Counted from the first letter of the stretch, positions 7,002 to 14,670 are shown. The stretch is DNA of 14,726 nt from an uncultured Caryophanales bacterium (GCA_937885165.1 CAKZZJ010000056.1:1-14726); one strand, 5' to 3'. Made by a program: numbers and translations. The notes: a model not told the origin generated them from the letters alone.

Positions 7002-7175
7002 TTATTCTTTTACAACTTTTACCATATGAGCTATGGTAACGATCATACCTTTGATGGCATCGTTTTCTTCTTTAACTACTGTCTGGCCAATTTTCTTTAA
7101 GCCTAAAGCTTTTGCTGTAGCAACTTGATTAGGTTTACGGCCACTTAAACTTTTAACTAAAGTAATCTTATACAT
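7002..7175 (-). CDS. rpmD: 50S ribosomal protein L30
   Basis: This 57-codon gene encodes L30, a small large-subunit protein with a ferredoxin-like fold. It begins MYKITLVKSLSGRKPNQVAT, continues with the conserved AKALGLKKIGQTVV and ends HMVKVVKE before TAA. This matches the bacterial family opening (ITLxKSxIGRxxxQxxTxxALGL). The ATG at 7173-7175 lies 5 bases after the rpsE stop, with GAGG inside the rpsE end as its ribosome binding site. L30 is missing from some reduced genomes, so its presence here is mildly informative. Confidence 0.96.
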   Translation of the reverse strand: MYKITLVKSLSGRKPNQVATAKALGLKKIGQTVVKEENDAIKGMIVTIAHMVKVVKE

Positions 7176-7180
7176 AGCTC

Positions 7181-7699
7181 TTACCTCAAAACATCCTCAA
7201 CTGCTAAACCACGTCTTTTAGCAACTTGTTCTGCAGTTTCTAGTTTCTTAAGTCCTTCTATTGTAGCTCTAACAACATTGATTGCAGTTGCAGAACCAAG
7301 TGATTTAGAAAGAATATCTGAAATACCAGCAAGTTCAACAACAGCACGAACTGGACCACCAGCGATAACACCAGTACCTTCGCTTGCTGGTTTTAATACT
7401 ACTTTTGAAGCACCGAATTCGCCTAAAACCTCATGAGGAATTGTAGTATTAACCATTTCGATATGGAACATATTTTTCTTTGCAGCTTCTTCAGCTTTGT
7501 TGATTGCATCAGGAACTTCATTAGCTTTACCTGTACCAAAGCCAACATTACCTTTTTTATCACCAATAACTACTAATACTGCAAAACGTGGTCTTCTACC
7601 ACCTTTAACAACTTTTGTAACGCGGTTAACTTTAACAACACGTTTTTCAAATTCTGGTTGTTCAACTACATTTTCTTTTCTTTCACGTTCTTCTCTCAT
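7181..7699 (-). CDS. rpsE: 30S ribosomal protein S5
   Basis: S5 lines the mRNA entry tunnel of the 30S subunit and affects decoding fidelity. The 172-residue protein carries the double-stranded RNA-binding domain (RVVKVNRVTKVVKGGRRPRF, then VIGDKKGNVGFGTGKANEVPDAI), followed by the ribosomal S5 C-terminal domain with the glycine-rich PASEGTGVIAGGPVRAVVELAG and GSATAINVVRAT. The charged N-terminal 15 residues are ordinary for Firmicutes. The ATG at 7697-7699 has AGGAGG upstream. It sits 9 bases after rplR. Confidence 0.98.
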   Translation of the reverse strand: MREERERKENVVEQPEFEKRVVKVNRVTKVVKGGRRPRFAVLVVIGDKKGNVGFGTGKANEVPDAINKAEEAAKKNMFHIEMVNTTIPHEVLGEFGASKVVLKPASEGTGVIAGGPVRAVVELAGISDILSKSLGSATAINVVRATIEGLKKLETAEQVAKRRGLAVEDVLR

Positions 7700-7708
7700 A
7701 GTTACCTC

Positions 7709-8071
7709 CTAGAATTTTAAGCCGGCTTCTCTAGCGGCATCAGCTAAAGCTTTTACTCTACCATGATATAAATAGCCACCACGGTCGAATACAACAGCTT
7801 CAATTTTTAAATCTAATGCTCTTTTAGCAACAAGTTTACCAACTTCTTTTGCAGCAGCAACATTAGAACCATTTGTAAGTTTTAATTCTTTATCTAGTGA
7901 AGAAGCACTACATAAAGTTTTACCACTTTTATCATCGATTACTTGTGCATAAATGTTTTTGTTTGAACGGAAAACATTTAATCTAGGCTTAGTTTCTGTT
8001 CCAACTAGTGTCTGACGGATACGTAGATGTCTTTTGATTCTAGCCTTATTTCTTGATAGTTTATTTATCAT
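7709..8071 (-). CDS. rplR: 50S ribosomal protein L18
   Basis: L18 binds 5S rRNA, together with L5 and L25-type proteins, and anchors it to the central protuberance. The 120-residue product has the basic N-terminus RNKARIKRHLRIRQTL, the conserved RPRLNVFRSNK-like block (here KPRLNVFRSNKNIYAQVID) and the C-terminal FDRGGYLYHGRVKALADAAREAGLKF, nearly invariant in the family. The length is standard. The ATG at 8069-8071 has AAGGAGTA upstream. It is 20 bases downstream of rplF. Confidence 0.98.
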   Translation of the reverse strand: MINKLSRNKARIKRHLRIRQTLVGTETKPRLNVFRSNKNIYAQVIDDKSGKTLCSASSLDKELKLTNGSNVAAAKEVGKLVAKRALDLKIEAVVFDRGGYLYHGRVKALADAAREAGLKF

Positions 8072-8091
8072 TTTGTGTACTCCTTCCCTAA

Positions 8092-8634
8092 TTATTTCTT
8101 AGCAGTTTTACCTTCTTTACGACGGATATGTTCGCCTTCATACTTGAAGCCTTTGCCTTTGTAAGGTTCAGGTTTTCTAGTTTCACGAATTTCTGCCGCA
8201 AATTGGCCTACTTTTTGTTTATCACAGCCTGAGATAACGATTGAAGTATTCTTAGGTACTTCAACAGTAATACCTTCAGGAATATCTAATACTACTGGGT
8301 GTGAATAACCAGCAGATAAGGTTAATGTTTTTCCTGTTAATTGGGCACGATAACCAACACCCACGATTTCAATTTTCTTTTGGAATCCTTCTGATACACC
8401 TAAAATCATATTATGTAGTAATGCACGTGTTGTACCGTGTAATGCCTTCATAACTTTTGTATCGTTTGGACGCTTAACTTCAGCTTGACTAGCTTCTACT
8501 TTAATTTCTAAGTCGCTATTGAATGAAGCAGTTAATTCTCCCTTAGGGCCTTTTACTGTAACTAAATTTTTATCACCAACTGTTACTGTAACGCCGGCAG
8601 GAATGCTAATTGCCTTATTACCAATACGAGACAT
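8092..8634 (-). CDS. rplF: 50S ribosomal protein L6
   Basis: L6 lies at the base of the L7/L12 stalk, next to the sarcin-ricin loop where translation factors bind. The 180-residue product starts MSRIGNKAISIPAGV, contains two L6-type repeats and shows the signature RKPEPYKGKGFKYEGEHIRRKEGKTAKK at the C-terminus. Length and order are normal. The ATG at 8632-8634 has AGGAGGTGC upstream. The 30-base gap from rpsH is the widest inside the spc part but holds no evident signal beyond this ribosome binding site. Confidence 0.98.
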   Translation of the reverse strand: MSRIGNKAISIPAGVTVTVGDKNLVTVKGPKGELTASFNSDLEIKVEASQAEVKRPNDTKVMKALHGTTRALLHNMILGVSEGFQKKIEIVGVGYRAQLTGKTLTLSAGYSHPVVLDIPEGITVEVPKNTSIVISGCDKQKVGQFAAEIRETRKPEPYKGKGFKYEGEHIRRKEGKTAKK

Positions 8635-8664
8635 AAAAATGCACCTCCTATTTTAATATAATTA

Positions 8665-9054
8665 TTACCAAACGTAAGCTAATACTTCTCCACCAACTTT
8701 TTTATTACGTGCTTCTTTGTCAGACATAATACCTAAAGAAGTGGAAATAATTGCAACACCTAAACCATTTAATACTCTAGGTAAATTTTCAGCCTTTGAG
8801 TATACATGTAAACTTGGTTTAGATATTCTTTTTAAACCTCTGATAACTCTTTGGTTATCTTCAGTGTATTTTAATTCTATAACGGTTACTTTCTTTTCTT
8901 CATTTACTTTGTAACCTGCGATAAAGCCTTCTTGTTTTAAAACATCTAGTATTGCAAGTTTAACTTTTGAAGTAGGAACTTCAACTGTTTCTTTCTTCAT
9001 TGCACTAGCATTTCTAATACGAGTTAGCATATCTGCAATTGGATCTGTCATCAT
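8665..9054 (-). CDS. rpsH: 30S ribosomal protein S8
   Basis: S8 is a primary 16S rRNA-binding protein of the central domain, and in E. coli it is the translational repressor of the spc operon. The product reads MMTDPIADMLTRIRNA at its start and ends with STSLGIMSDKEARNKKVGGEVLAYVW, the family hallmark. Two adjacent ATG codons are possible starts. The upstream one (9052-9054) is nearer the AGGAGG and gives 129 residues; most homologues begin at the second. Whether S8 regulates this operon cannot be told: I did not identify an S8-target structure near rplE. Confidence 0.97.
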   Translation of the reverse strand: MMTDPIADMLTRIRNASAMKKETVEVPTSKVKLAILDVLKQEGFIAGYKVNEEKKVTVIELKYTEDNQRVIRGLKRISKPSLHVYSKAENLPRVLNGLGVAIISTSLGIMSDKEARNKKVGGEVLAYVW

Positions 9055-9072
9055 AATTTCTAGTTCCTCCTT

Positions 9073-9258
9073 CTACCAACTTGATTTTCTAACGCCAGGA
9101 ATTTGACCCTTATAAGCTAATTCACGGAAGCAGATACGGCATAGTTTGAATTTGCTCATAACTGCATGTGGACGACCACAACGTTCACAACGTGTATATT
9201 CACGTGCGCTATATTTAGGTTTTCTATGATTTTTAACAATCATTGATTTCTTTGCCAT
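9073..9258 (-). CDS. rpsN: 30S ribosomal protein S14, zinc type
   Basis: S14 is a 30S head protein. This is the short zinc-binding form, 61 residues from the ATG at 9256-9258, beginning MAKKSMIVKN and ending GQIPGVRKSSW. The ligands Cys24, Cys27, Cys40 and Cys43 (CERC...CRIC) are all present. A TTG two codons upstream (9262-9264) would extend the frame. I reject it because GAGG at 9266-9269 is 7 bases from the ATG but too close to the TTG. It overlaps nothing and follows rplE by 10 bases. This form (type Z) is typical of Firmicutes. Confidence 0.97.
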   Translation of the reverse strand: MAKKSMIVKNHRKPKYSAREYTRCERCGRPHAVMSKFKLCRICFRELAYKGQIPGVRKSSW

Positions 9259-9268
9259 AATCAATCCT

Positions 9269-9808
9269 CTACTTTCTGAATGGCATACCCATTAAAGATA
9301 ATAGGGCACGTCCTTCCTCATCTGTTTGTGCAGTTGTAACGATAACTATATCCAAACCGCGAATTTTCTTAATTTGATCATAATTAATTTCTGGGAAAAT
9401 TAATTGTTCTTTAACACCAAGTGTATAATTTCCTCTACCATCAAATCCGTTAGGATTGATACCATGGAAATCACGTACACGTGGAAGAGTGATAGTTACT
9501 AATTTATCTAAGAATTCATACATTCTTTCGCCTCTTAAAGTAACTTTACAACCAATTGGCATGCCTTCACGAAGTTTGAAGTTAGCGATTGATTTCTTAG
9601 CTTTAGTAATAACTGGCTTCTGACCAGAAATTATTGTTAATTCATCAACTGCGTCATCTAATACTTTAGCATTTGCTACAGCATCACCAACACCCATATT
9701 TAAAACGATCTTTTCAATCTTAGGAATTTGCATAGATGATGTATAAGAAAACTTTTTAACTAATTCTTGCTTAATAGAATTATTATATTTTTCATGTAAA
9801 CGATTCAT
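9269..9808 (-). CDS. rplE: 50S ribosomal protein L5
   Basis: L5 binds 5S rRNA and forms an intersubunit bridge to S13. The 179-residue protein opens NRLHEKYNNSIKQELVKKF and contains the signature KIEKIVLNMGVGDAVANAK. Next comes SGQKPVITKAKKSIANFKLREGMPIG, and it ends IVIVTTAQTDEEGRALLSLMGMPFRK, all canonical. The start ATG at 9806-9808 has AGGAGG upstream. It lies 17 bases after rplX and precedes rpsN, the usual spc order. Confidence 0.98.
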   Translation of the reverse strand: MNRLHEKYNNSIKQELVKKFSYTSSMQIPKIEKIVLNMGVGDAVANAKVLDDAVDELTIISGQKPVITKAKKSIANFKLREGMPIGCKVTLRGERMYEFLDKLVTITLPRVRDFHGINPNGFDGRGNYTLGVKEQLIFPEINYDQIKKIRGLDIVIVTTAQTDEEGRALLSLMGMPFRK

Positions 9809-9825
9809 TCTTTCTCCTCCTAAAA

Positions 9826-10161
9826 TTATAGTACAGTGTCAGATTTTTTAGCATATCTGACTTTCTTGCCATCAACGATTTTATAGCCAATACGTGTTGG
9901 AACATTTTTCTTTGGGTCTAATAACATAACATTAGATGCATGAATTGGAGCCTCAACTTCAATGATTCCGCCTTCTTGATTTTCTTGTGTTGGCTTTTGA
10001 TGTTTTTTAACCTTATTTACACCTTCAACTAACACTCTGTTAGTCTTAGGATAAACTTCTAAGATTTTACCAGTCATAGGTACAACATTACCTTTTTTAT
10101 CTTTTGTAAATCTGTTCTTGCCAGCGATGACAACAACGACATCTCCTACTTTTAATTTCAT
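9826..10161 (-). CDS. rplX: 50S ribosomal protein L24
   Basis: L24 is an assembly initiator that binds the 5' end of 23S rRNA and later sits at the exit-tunnel rim. The 111-residue product carries the KOW motif early (KLKVGDVVVVIAGKNR, then GKILEVYPKTNRVLVEGVN). It keeps the conserved KHQKPTQENQEGGIIEVEAPIHASNVMLLDP block. The C-terminus extends slightly to KKSDTVL. The ATG at 10159-10161 has AGGAGGTAG upstream. It is 10 bases downstream of rplN. Confidence 0.98.
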   Translation of the reverse strand: MKLKVGDVVVVIAGKNRFTKDKKGNVVPMTGKILEVYPKTNRVLVEGVNKVKKHQKPTQENQEGGIIEVEAPIHASNVMLLDPKKNVPTRIGYKIVDGKKVRYAKKSDTVL

Positions 10162-10171
10162 GTTCTACCTC

Positions 10172-10540
10172 CTACAAAACCTCAGGTGCTAAAGATACTA
10201 TTTTCATGAAATCCTTATCACGTAATTCTCTAGCAACAGGTCCGAAAATACGAGTACCACGTGGAGTTTTATCTTCACGGATGATAACTGCTGCATTTTC
10301 ATCAAATTTAATATATGAGCCATCAGCTCTTCTTAAGCCAGCTTTAGTTCTAACTATAACTGCCTTAACAACTTCACCTTTTTTAACTTGGCCATTAGGT
10401 GTGGCATCTTTAACTGTGCAAACAACGATATCGCCAACGTTTGCATATCTATGTAAGGCACCACCTAATACTTTAATGATTAATAATTCACGAGCGCCGC
10501 TATTATCAGCTACAGCAACTCTACTTTCTTGTTGAACCAT
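10172..10540 (-). CDS. rplN: 50S ribosomal protein L14
   Basis: L14 sits on the subunit interface of the 50S particle, forms bridge B8 with 16S rRNA, and in bacteria is the target of RsfS silencing. The 122-residue product is highly canonical, with ESRVAVADNSGARELLIIKVLGG at the start, then KKGEVVKAVIVRTKAGLRRADGSYIKFDENAAVII and the end RELRDKDFMKIVSLAPEVL. The start ATG has AAGGAGG upstream. It follows rpsQ by 23 bases. Confidence 0.98.
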   Translation of the reverse strand: MVQQESRVAVADNSGARELLIIKVLGGALHRYANVGDIVVCTVKDATPNGQVKKGEVVKAVIVRTKAGLRRADGSYIKFDENAAVIIREDKTPRGTRIFGPVARELRDKDFMKIVSLAPEVL

Positions 10541-10563
10541 ATTAGTATTTCCTCCTTATAGCC

Positions 10564-10827
10564 TTATTGAATAGATTCCTTAACCTTTAATACTTCAACT
10601 AAAGTAAATGTTTTAGTCTTAGACAAAGGTCTAGTTTCCATAAATCTTACTGTATCGCCTGTATGGGCAACATTATTTTCATCATGTACATGGAATTTAG
10701 TTGATTTTTTTACACGTTTTTTATAGATTCTATCGATATCGAATACATCAACAGAAACAACGATAGTCTTATCCATTTTATCTGAAACAACTGTTCCAGT
10801 GAAAAATTTTCTAGTATTGCGTTCCAT
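10564..10827 (-). CDS. rpsQ: 30S ribosomal protein S17
   Basis: S17 is a primary 16S rRNA-binding protein with an OB fold, located in the 30S body. From the ATG at 10825-10827 it is 87 residues: MERNTRKFFTGTVVSDKMDKTIVV, a central basic loop YKKRVKKSTKFHVHDENN, and GDTVRFMETRPLSKTKTFTLVEVL. All fit the family. A GTG two codons upstream (10831-10833) is in frame but only 4 bases from the AAGGAG site. The ATG is better spaced and matches homologues, which begin M-x-ERNxRK or close to it. It is 14 bases from rpmC. Confidence 0.96.
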   Translation of the reverse strand: MERNTRKFFTGTVVSDKMDKTIVVSVDVFDIDRIYKKRVKKSTKFHVHDENNVAHTGDTVRFMETRPLSKTKTFTLVEVLKVKESIQ

Positions 10828-10841
10828 AATCACTTATCTCC

Positions 10842-11060
10842 TTATGCATTTTCCTTGCTAGCATTTTGTTTTTCAGTGATAACTGTTTTCATTCTAGCAA
10901 TGTTTTTCTTAATTTCTCTTTGACGAGAAGGTTTTTCATTGTTGCCTAAAGCAGCCTGGAACTTTAAATTGAATAATTCTTCTTTTAGATCATCAATTTT
11001 CTTTTCAATTTCTTCGATGCTCATTTTACGAAGACTCTTAGTTACTTCAGTTGACTTCAT
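10842..11060 (-). CDS. rpmC: 50S ribosomal protein L29
   Basis: L29 is a two-helix coiled-coil protein at the polypeptide exit, part of the docking surface for trigger factor and SRP. The 72-residue product has the core EELFNLKFQAALGN and RQREIKKNIARMKTVITEKQ typical of the family. The N-terminus MKSTEVTKSLRKMSIEEIEKK is a few residues longer than the usual MKxxEIRxLTxEEI form. An internal Met13 could be an alternative start, but the first ATG overlaps the rplP stop by one base (TAATG) and has AAAGG upstream, which favours it. The C-terminal NASKENA tail is also a little long. Confidence 0.96.
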   Translation of the reverse strand: MKSTEVTKSLRKMSIEEIEKKIDDLKEELFNLKFQAALGNNEKPSRQREIKKNIARMKTVITEKQNASKENA

Positions 11061-11473
11061 TATTCATTACCTTTTGTAATTGTCTTTGTAGCACAAGGTA
11101 ATTTATGTGATGCTAAACGTAGTGCTTCTTTAGCAACTTCATCACTAACACCTGCAACTTCAAATAAAATTACACCTTTCTTAACAACTGCAACCCAAGA
11201 TTCAGGAGCACCTTTACCAGAACCCATACGTACTGCTAGAGGTTTCTTTGTTTTAGATAGATGAGGGAAAACCTTAATCCATACCTGACCTTGACGGTTC
11301 ATTTTACGTGTAATAGCAACACGGGCAGCTTCTAGTTGGTTGTTAGTTAACCAGCAACCTTCAGTTGCAACTAAACCATAATTACCAAATGCTAGTTCAG
11401 TTCCACCCTTTGCTTTTCCATGATAATATACTCTATGAGGACGACGATATTTAACTCTTTTAGGCATTAACAT
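11060..11473 (-). CDS. rplP: 50S ribosomal protein L16
   Basis: L16 lies in the 50S A-site region and helps position the aminoacyl-tRNA; it is a late assembly protein. The 137-residue product starts MLMPKRVKYRRPHRVYYHGKAKGG and contains the family blocks ARVAITRKMNRQGQVWIKVFPHLSKTKKPLAVRMGSGKG and APESWVAVVKKGVILFEVAGV. The MLMPKR start is the common Firmicute form, and AAGGAGG within the rpsC end supports the ATG at 11471-11473. It is 2 bases from the rpsC stop and overlaps rpmC by one base, so translational coupling on both sides is likely. Confidence 0.98.
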   Translation of the reverse strand: MLMPKRVKYRRPHRVYYHGKAKGGTELAFGNYGLVATEGCWLTNNQLEAARVAITRKMNRQGQVWIKVFPHLSKTKKPLAVRMGSGKGAPESWVAVVKKGVILFEVAGVSDEVAKEALRLASHKLPCATKTITKGNE

Positions 11474-11475
11474 AA

Positions 11476-12246
11476 TTACTTGTCCTCCTTTTTAGCTTCT
11501 TCTTTAGGAGCTCTTTCTCTTCTTTCAGGTCTTGCTTCTTGGTTTCTTGGGCCTTTCTTAGCTTGTGCTCTTTTTACATCTTCAGCAAATGCTCTAGGCT
11601 GAACATCAAATACTTCACCTTTATAGATCCATACTTTGATACCAAGTTTACCATAAGTAGTAAGTGCTTCTGCTACAGCATAGTCAACGTCAGCTCTTAA
11701 TGTTTGTAGAGGAACTTGTCCTTCATTATAGCCTTCGCTTCTTGCCATATCAACGCCACCTAAACGGCCTGATATAAGGGTTTTAGCACCCTTAGCACCA
11801 GCTTTTAACGCTCTTTGAATTGCCATCTTCTGAACACGTCTGAATGAAGCTCTTGCTTCAAGTTGTTCAGCCATAGATCTAGCAACTAAAGTTGCATCTA
11901 ATTCTGGTCTTCTTATTTCAACTATATTAAGAATAATTTCTTTCTTAGTTATAAATTTTAATTCTTTAACAACTGCGTTTTTAGTTTCGCCTTCATGTCC
12001 GATTACTACACCTGGCTTTGCAGTATATAAAGTTAATTTAACACGGTCCTTTTTGTTTGAACCTTTTTCACGTTCAATAATAACACGTGAAACTTGAGCT
12101 TTAGCATATACTTTATCAATATAATCTCTGATTTTTAAGTCTTCAAGCAATAAATCAGCAACTTCTGTTTTTTCAGCAAACCAAGCTGCATCCCATTCGC
12201 GGATGATACCTATTCTTAGACCAACTGGACTAACCTTTTGACCCAT
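11476..12246 (-). CDS. rpsC: 30S ribosomal protein S3
   Basis: S3 lies at the mRNA entry site of the 30S head and contributes to ribosomal helicase activity. From ATG 12244-12246 it has 256 residues, MGQKVSPVGLRIGIIREWDA at the start. The frame is open 11 codons further up, but the GGAGG site (within rplV) and every homologue fit MGQKVSP. The KH domain is at the GVVIGHEGETKNAVVKEL region (GxxG loop IGHEG), followed by the C-terminal domain with RRVQKMAIQRALKAGAKG and SGRLGGVDMARSEGYNEGQVPLQTLRADVDYA. A charged 30-residue tail rich in R, E and K (about residues 227-256) ends the protein. Confidence 0.97.
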   Translation of the reverse strand: MGQKVSPVGLRIGIIREWDAAWFAEKTEVADLLLEDLKIRDYIDKVYAKAQVSRVIIEREKGSNKKDRVKLTLYTAKPGVVIGHEGETKNAVVKELKFITKKEIILNIVEIRRPELDATLVARSMAEQLEARASFRRVQKMAIQRALKAGAKGAKTLISGRLGGVDMARSEGYNEGQVPLQTLRADVDYAVAEALTTYGKLGIKVWIYKGEVFDVQPRAFAEDVKRAQAKKGPRNQEARPERRERAPKEEAKKEDK

Positions 12247-12250
12247 GTTA

Positions 12251-12595
12251 TTATGCCTCCACTTCTTTTTCTGCAACAACTACTGTAATGTTGCAAGTTT
12301 TCTTTTGAATTACATCTCCACGGCCCTTTGCACGTGGTAACATTCTTTTCATTCTTACGCCCTCTGTAACATATGTTTCTTTAACATATAATTCATCAGG
12401 GTTCATATTATAATTGTGCTCTGCATTAGCGCATGCAGAATTTAATACTTTTAATACAGCCTCACAAGCGCCTTTATGAGTGAATTTTAAGATGGCTTGT
12501 GCTTCAGCAACATCTTTATTGCGGATTAAATCAACAACTAGACGAGCCTTGCGAGGAGTAATTCTAACTGTTTTTGCAACTGCTTTTGCTTCCAT
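12251..12595 (-). CDS. rplV: 50S ribosomal protein L22
   Basis: L22 sends a beta-hairpin into the nascent peptide tunnel and is a site of macrolide resistance and arrest-peptide sensing. The 114-residue product has AKTVRITPRKARLVVDLIRNKDVAEAQAIL at the start and ends in the hairpin region VTEGVRMKRMLPRAKGRGDVIQKKTCNITVVV. The tunnel loop MKRMLPRAKGRG is conserved, with a lone Cys in place of the more usual His or Ser before ITVVV. The ATG at 12593-12595 has GGAG upstream. It precedes rpsC by 4 bases. Confidence 0.98.
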   Translation of the reverse strand: MEAKAVAKTVRITPRKARLVVDLIRNKDVAEAQAILKFTHKGACEAVLKVLNSACANAEHNYNMNPDELYVKETYVTEGVRMKRMLPRAKGRGDVIQKKTCNITVVVAEKEVEA

Positions 12596-12613
12596 TTTTA
12601 CTTCTCCTCCATC

Positions 12614-12889
12614 TTATGCTTTCCTATCGTCTGAACCACTATGTCCACGATAAGTTCTTGTTGGTGCGAATTCACCGAATTTGTGGCCAACCATATCTTC
12701 AGTAATATATACTGGAACATGTTCTCTACCATTGTATACTGCAACTGTAAAGCCTACAAAAGCAGGGAATATAGTTGATCTACGTGACCAAGTTTGTATT
12801 ACTTTCTTTTCTTTTGCACCTTTTTGTGCTTCAACCTTCTTTAATAGATGATCATCACAAAATGGACCTTTTTTAACTGAACGAGCCAT
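12614..12889 (-). CDS. rpsS: 30S ribosomal protein S19
   Basis: S19 is a 30S head protein that partners with S13 and forms bridges to the large subunit. The 91-residue product starts MARSVKKGPFCDDHLLKKVE and has the hallmark IQTWSRRSTIFPAFVGFTVAVYNGREHVPVYITEDMVGHKFGEFAPTRTYRGH, all standard for length and sequence. The ATG at 12887-12889 has AGGAGG upstream. The gaps are 9 bases to rplB and 18 to rplV. Confidence 0.98.
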   Translation of the reverse strand: MARSVKKGPFCDDHLLKKVEAQKGAKEKKVIQTWSRRSTIFPAFVGFTVAVYNGREHVPVYITEDMVGHKFGEFAPTRTYRGHSGSDDRKA

Positions 12890-12898
12890 ATTTCCCTC

Positions 12899-13732
12899 CT
12901 ACTTGTCATTTCTTCTACGAACTATTAGTTTGTTAGAAGCTTTCTTATGTTTACGAGTCTTTAAACCTAATGCTGGTTTACCCCAAGGTGTCATAGGAGA
13001 AGGACGACCAACTGGACACTTACCTTCACCACCACCATGTGGGTGATCAACTGGGTTCATAACAGAACCACGTACTTCTGGACGAAGGCCCATATGACGA
13101 GCACGACCAGCTTTACCGATTCTTACTAATTCATGAGATTCATTACCAACCTCACCAACTGTTGCTTTACAAGTTGCTAAAATCTTACGAACTTCGCCAC
13201 TTGATAATCTTAATAATACATATTTGCCTTCACGGCCTAGAAGTTGAGCTGAAACACCAGCGCTTCTTGCAAGTTGTCCACCCTTACCAGGATGAAGTTC
13301 AATATTATGAACTAAAGAACCAACTGGGATTAAACCCATAGGAAGTGCATTACCAACTTTGATATCTGCATTTTCTCCTGATTCTACAACCGCACCAACC
13401 TCAAGTCCTTTTGGAGCAAGTATATATCTTTTTTCACCATCTTTATATACTAGTAAAGCTATATTAGCACTTCTATTTGGATCGTATTCAATAGTTTTAA
13501 CTACTGCATCGATACCATCTTTATTTCTTTTGAAATCAATGATACGATATTTTCTTTTATTTCCGCCACCCTGATGACGAACTGTGATTCTACCAGTATT
13601 ATTTCTTCCTGAATGTTTTTTAAGAGGAGCTAATAAAGATTTTTCTGGGGTACTAGTAGTAATTTCATCAAATGTCAAAACTGACATATTACGTCTACCA
13701 TTAGACGTTGGCTTATATTTTCTAACTGCCAT
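12899..13732 (-). CDS. rplB: 50S ribosomal protein L2
   Basis: L2 is a core large-subunit protein needed for subunit association and peptidyl transferase centre assembly. The 277-residue product has the basic start MAVRKYKPTSNGRRNMSVLTF, the RHQGGGNKRKYRIIDFKRNKDG RNA-binding segment, the OB-fold/SH3-like middle part and the C-terminal VDHPHGGGEGKCPVGR (residues 228-243). That segment includes His230, the counterpart of the functionally critical histidine (E. coli His229). The length is normal. The ATG at 13730-13732 has GGAGG upstream. It follows rplW by 18 bases. Confidence 0.98.
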   Translation of the reverse strand: MAVRKYKPTSNGRRNMSVLTFDEITTSTPEKSLLAPLKKHSGRNNTGRITVRHQGGGNKRKYRIIDFKRNKDGIDAVVKTIEYDPNRSANIALLVYKDGEKRYILAPKGLEVGAVVESGENADIKVGNALPMGLIPVGSLVHNIELHPGKGGQLARSAGVSAQLLGREGKYVLLRLSSGEVRKILATCKATVGEVGNESHELVRIGKAGRARHMGLRPEVRGSVMNPVDHPHGGGEGKCPVGRPSPMTPWGKPALGLKTRKHKKASNKLIVRRRNDK

Positions 13733-13750
13733 AGTTAATAAATCCTCCCA

Positions 13751-14044
13751 TTAAATCTCGAATGCGTCGATTTTTTCACCTTTTTCAAGAGTAACGATAG
13801 CTTTCTTATATGCAGGTTTGAAACCTTCATGCTGGCCTACCCTCTTTCTCTTAGGTAAAACATTAATTGTATTGACGCCTCTTTTAGCAACTTTTACTTT
13901 AAAGATTTGCTCAACAGCATTCTTTATTTCAATTTTGTTTGCATCTTTTGCAACTTTAAAAGAATACTTATTATATTTTTCCTTTAAAGCCATTGTTTTT
14001 TCAGTAATAATTGGACCTTGAATAATATCATAAATTTTATTCAT
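13751..14044 (-). CDS. rplW: 50S ribosomal protein L23
   Basis: L23 is at the exit tunnel and is the main dock for trigger factor and SRP. The 97-residue product begins MNKIYDIIQGPIITEKTMAL, close to the family DVIxxPxxTEKS pattern. It has YSFKVAKDANKIEIKNAVEQIFKVKVAKRGVNTINV and a shortened tunnel loop with PKRKRVGQHEGFKPAYKKAIVTL. The ATG at 14042-14044 overlaps the rplD TAA by one base (TAATG), indicating coupled translation, and GGAGG lies inside the rplD end. Confidence 0.97.
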   Translation of the reverse strand: MNKIYDIIQGPIITEKTMALKEKYNKYSFKVAKDANKIEIKNAVEQIFKVKVAKRGVNTINVLPKRKRVGQHEGFKPAYKKAIVTLEKGEKIDAFEI

Positions 14045-14670
14045 TATTTCAAAACCTCCTCATAGTACTTAATTGCTGCTTCAGTAACTACTAAATTCTT
14101 ATAACATAAGATTTCATATACTGATGCATTATCTACTGGTGTATAGAATACAGTTTGTAGATTTCTAGCAGACAGATTAGTAAATTCATCAAATTCTTCA
14201 ACTCCACATAAAACCATTGTTTTACCTTCTGCTTTAATATTCTCTAGGAATTTAGCAAATTCTTTAGTTTTTGGAGCATCAAAAGTCATTTTATCTACTG
14301 CTATTAAATTCTTTTCACTTAACTTATAAGATAATACAACCTTTAAAGCTAATTTCTTAACTTTCTTATTTAATTTGAAAGCATAACTTCTTGGTGTAGG
14401 ACCGAAAACTGTTCCACCACCAACCCATTGTGGAGCACGTGTAGAACCCTGACGAGCACGACCTGTACCTTTTTGTCTGTAAGGTTTACGTCCGCCACCT
14501 CTTACTTCGCTTCTACCTTTTGTATCATGAGTACCTTGTCTCATTGCAGCTCTTTGAGCATTAACAACGTCATATACTACTTGTTGATTATAAGGTGTAG
14601 CAAATACTTCACTAAGTTCTAGGTCTTTAACTTTTTCTCCAGATTGATTTAATACAACAACACTTGGCAT
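14044..14670 (-). CDS. rplD: 50S ribosomal protein L4
   Basis: L4 is a primary 23S rRNA-binding protein that lines the exit-tunnel constriction opposite L22. In E. coli it also represses its own operon through the S10 leader. The 208-residue product starts MPSVVVLNQSGEKV and has the tunnel loop RSEVRGGGRKPYRQKGTGRARQGSTRAPQWVGGG, a near-invariant stretch, then PTPRSYAFKLNKKVKKLAL. The ATG at 14668-14670 has AAAGGAGAC upstream. The S10 leader and rpsJ, where L4 regulation would act, lie outside the window. Bases 14653-14668, at its start, recur inverted at the window end as an apparent artefact. Confidence 0.98.
   Translation of the reverse strand: MPSVVVLNQSGEKVKDLELSEVFATPYNQQVVYDVVNAQRAAMRQGTHDTKGRSEVRGGGRKPYRQKGTGRARQGSTRAPQWVGGGTVFGPTPRSYAFKLNKKVKKLALKVVLSYKLSEKNLIAVDKMTFDAPKTKEFAKFLENIKAEGKTMVLCGVEEFDEFTNLSARNLQTVFYTPVDNASVYEILCYKNLVVTEAAIKYYEEVLK

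Noticed and set aside
9259..9264. TTG start two codons upstream of the S14 ATG
   Set aside because: It is too close to the GAGG site, and the ATG start gives the standard 61-residue protein.
10206..10535. Plus-strand frame opposite rplN (109 residues)
   Set aside because: Antisense shadow of L14 with no ribosome binding site.
12247..12279. Eleven-codon N-terminal extension of S3
   Set aside because: It would overlap the end of rplV, lacks a suited ribosome binding site, and S3 starts MGQKVSP across bacteria.
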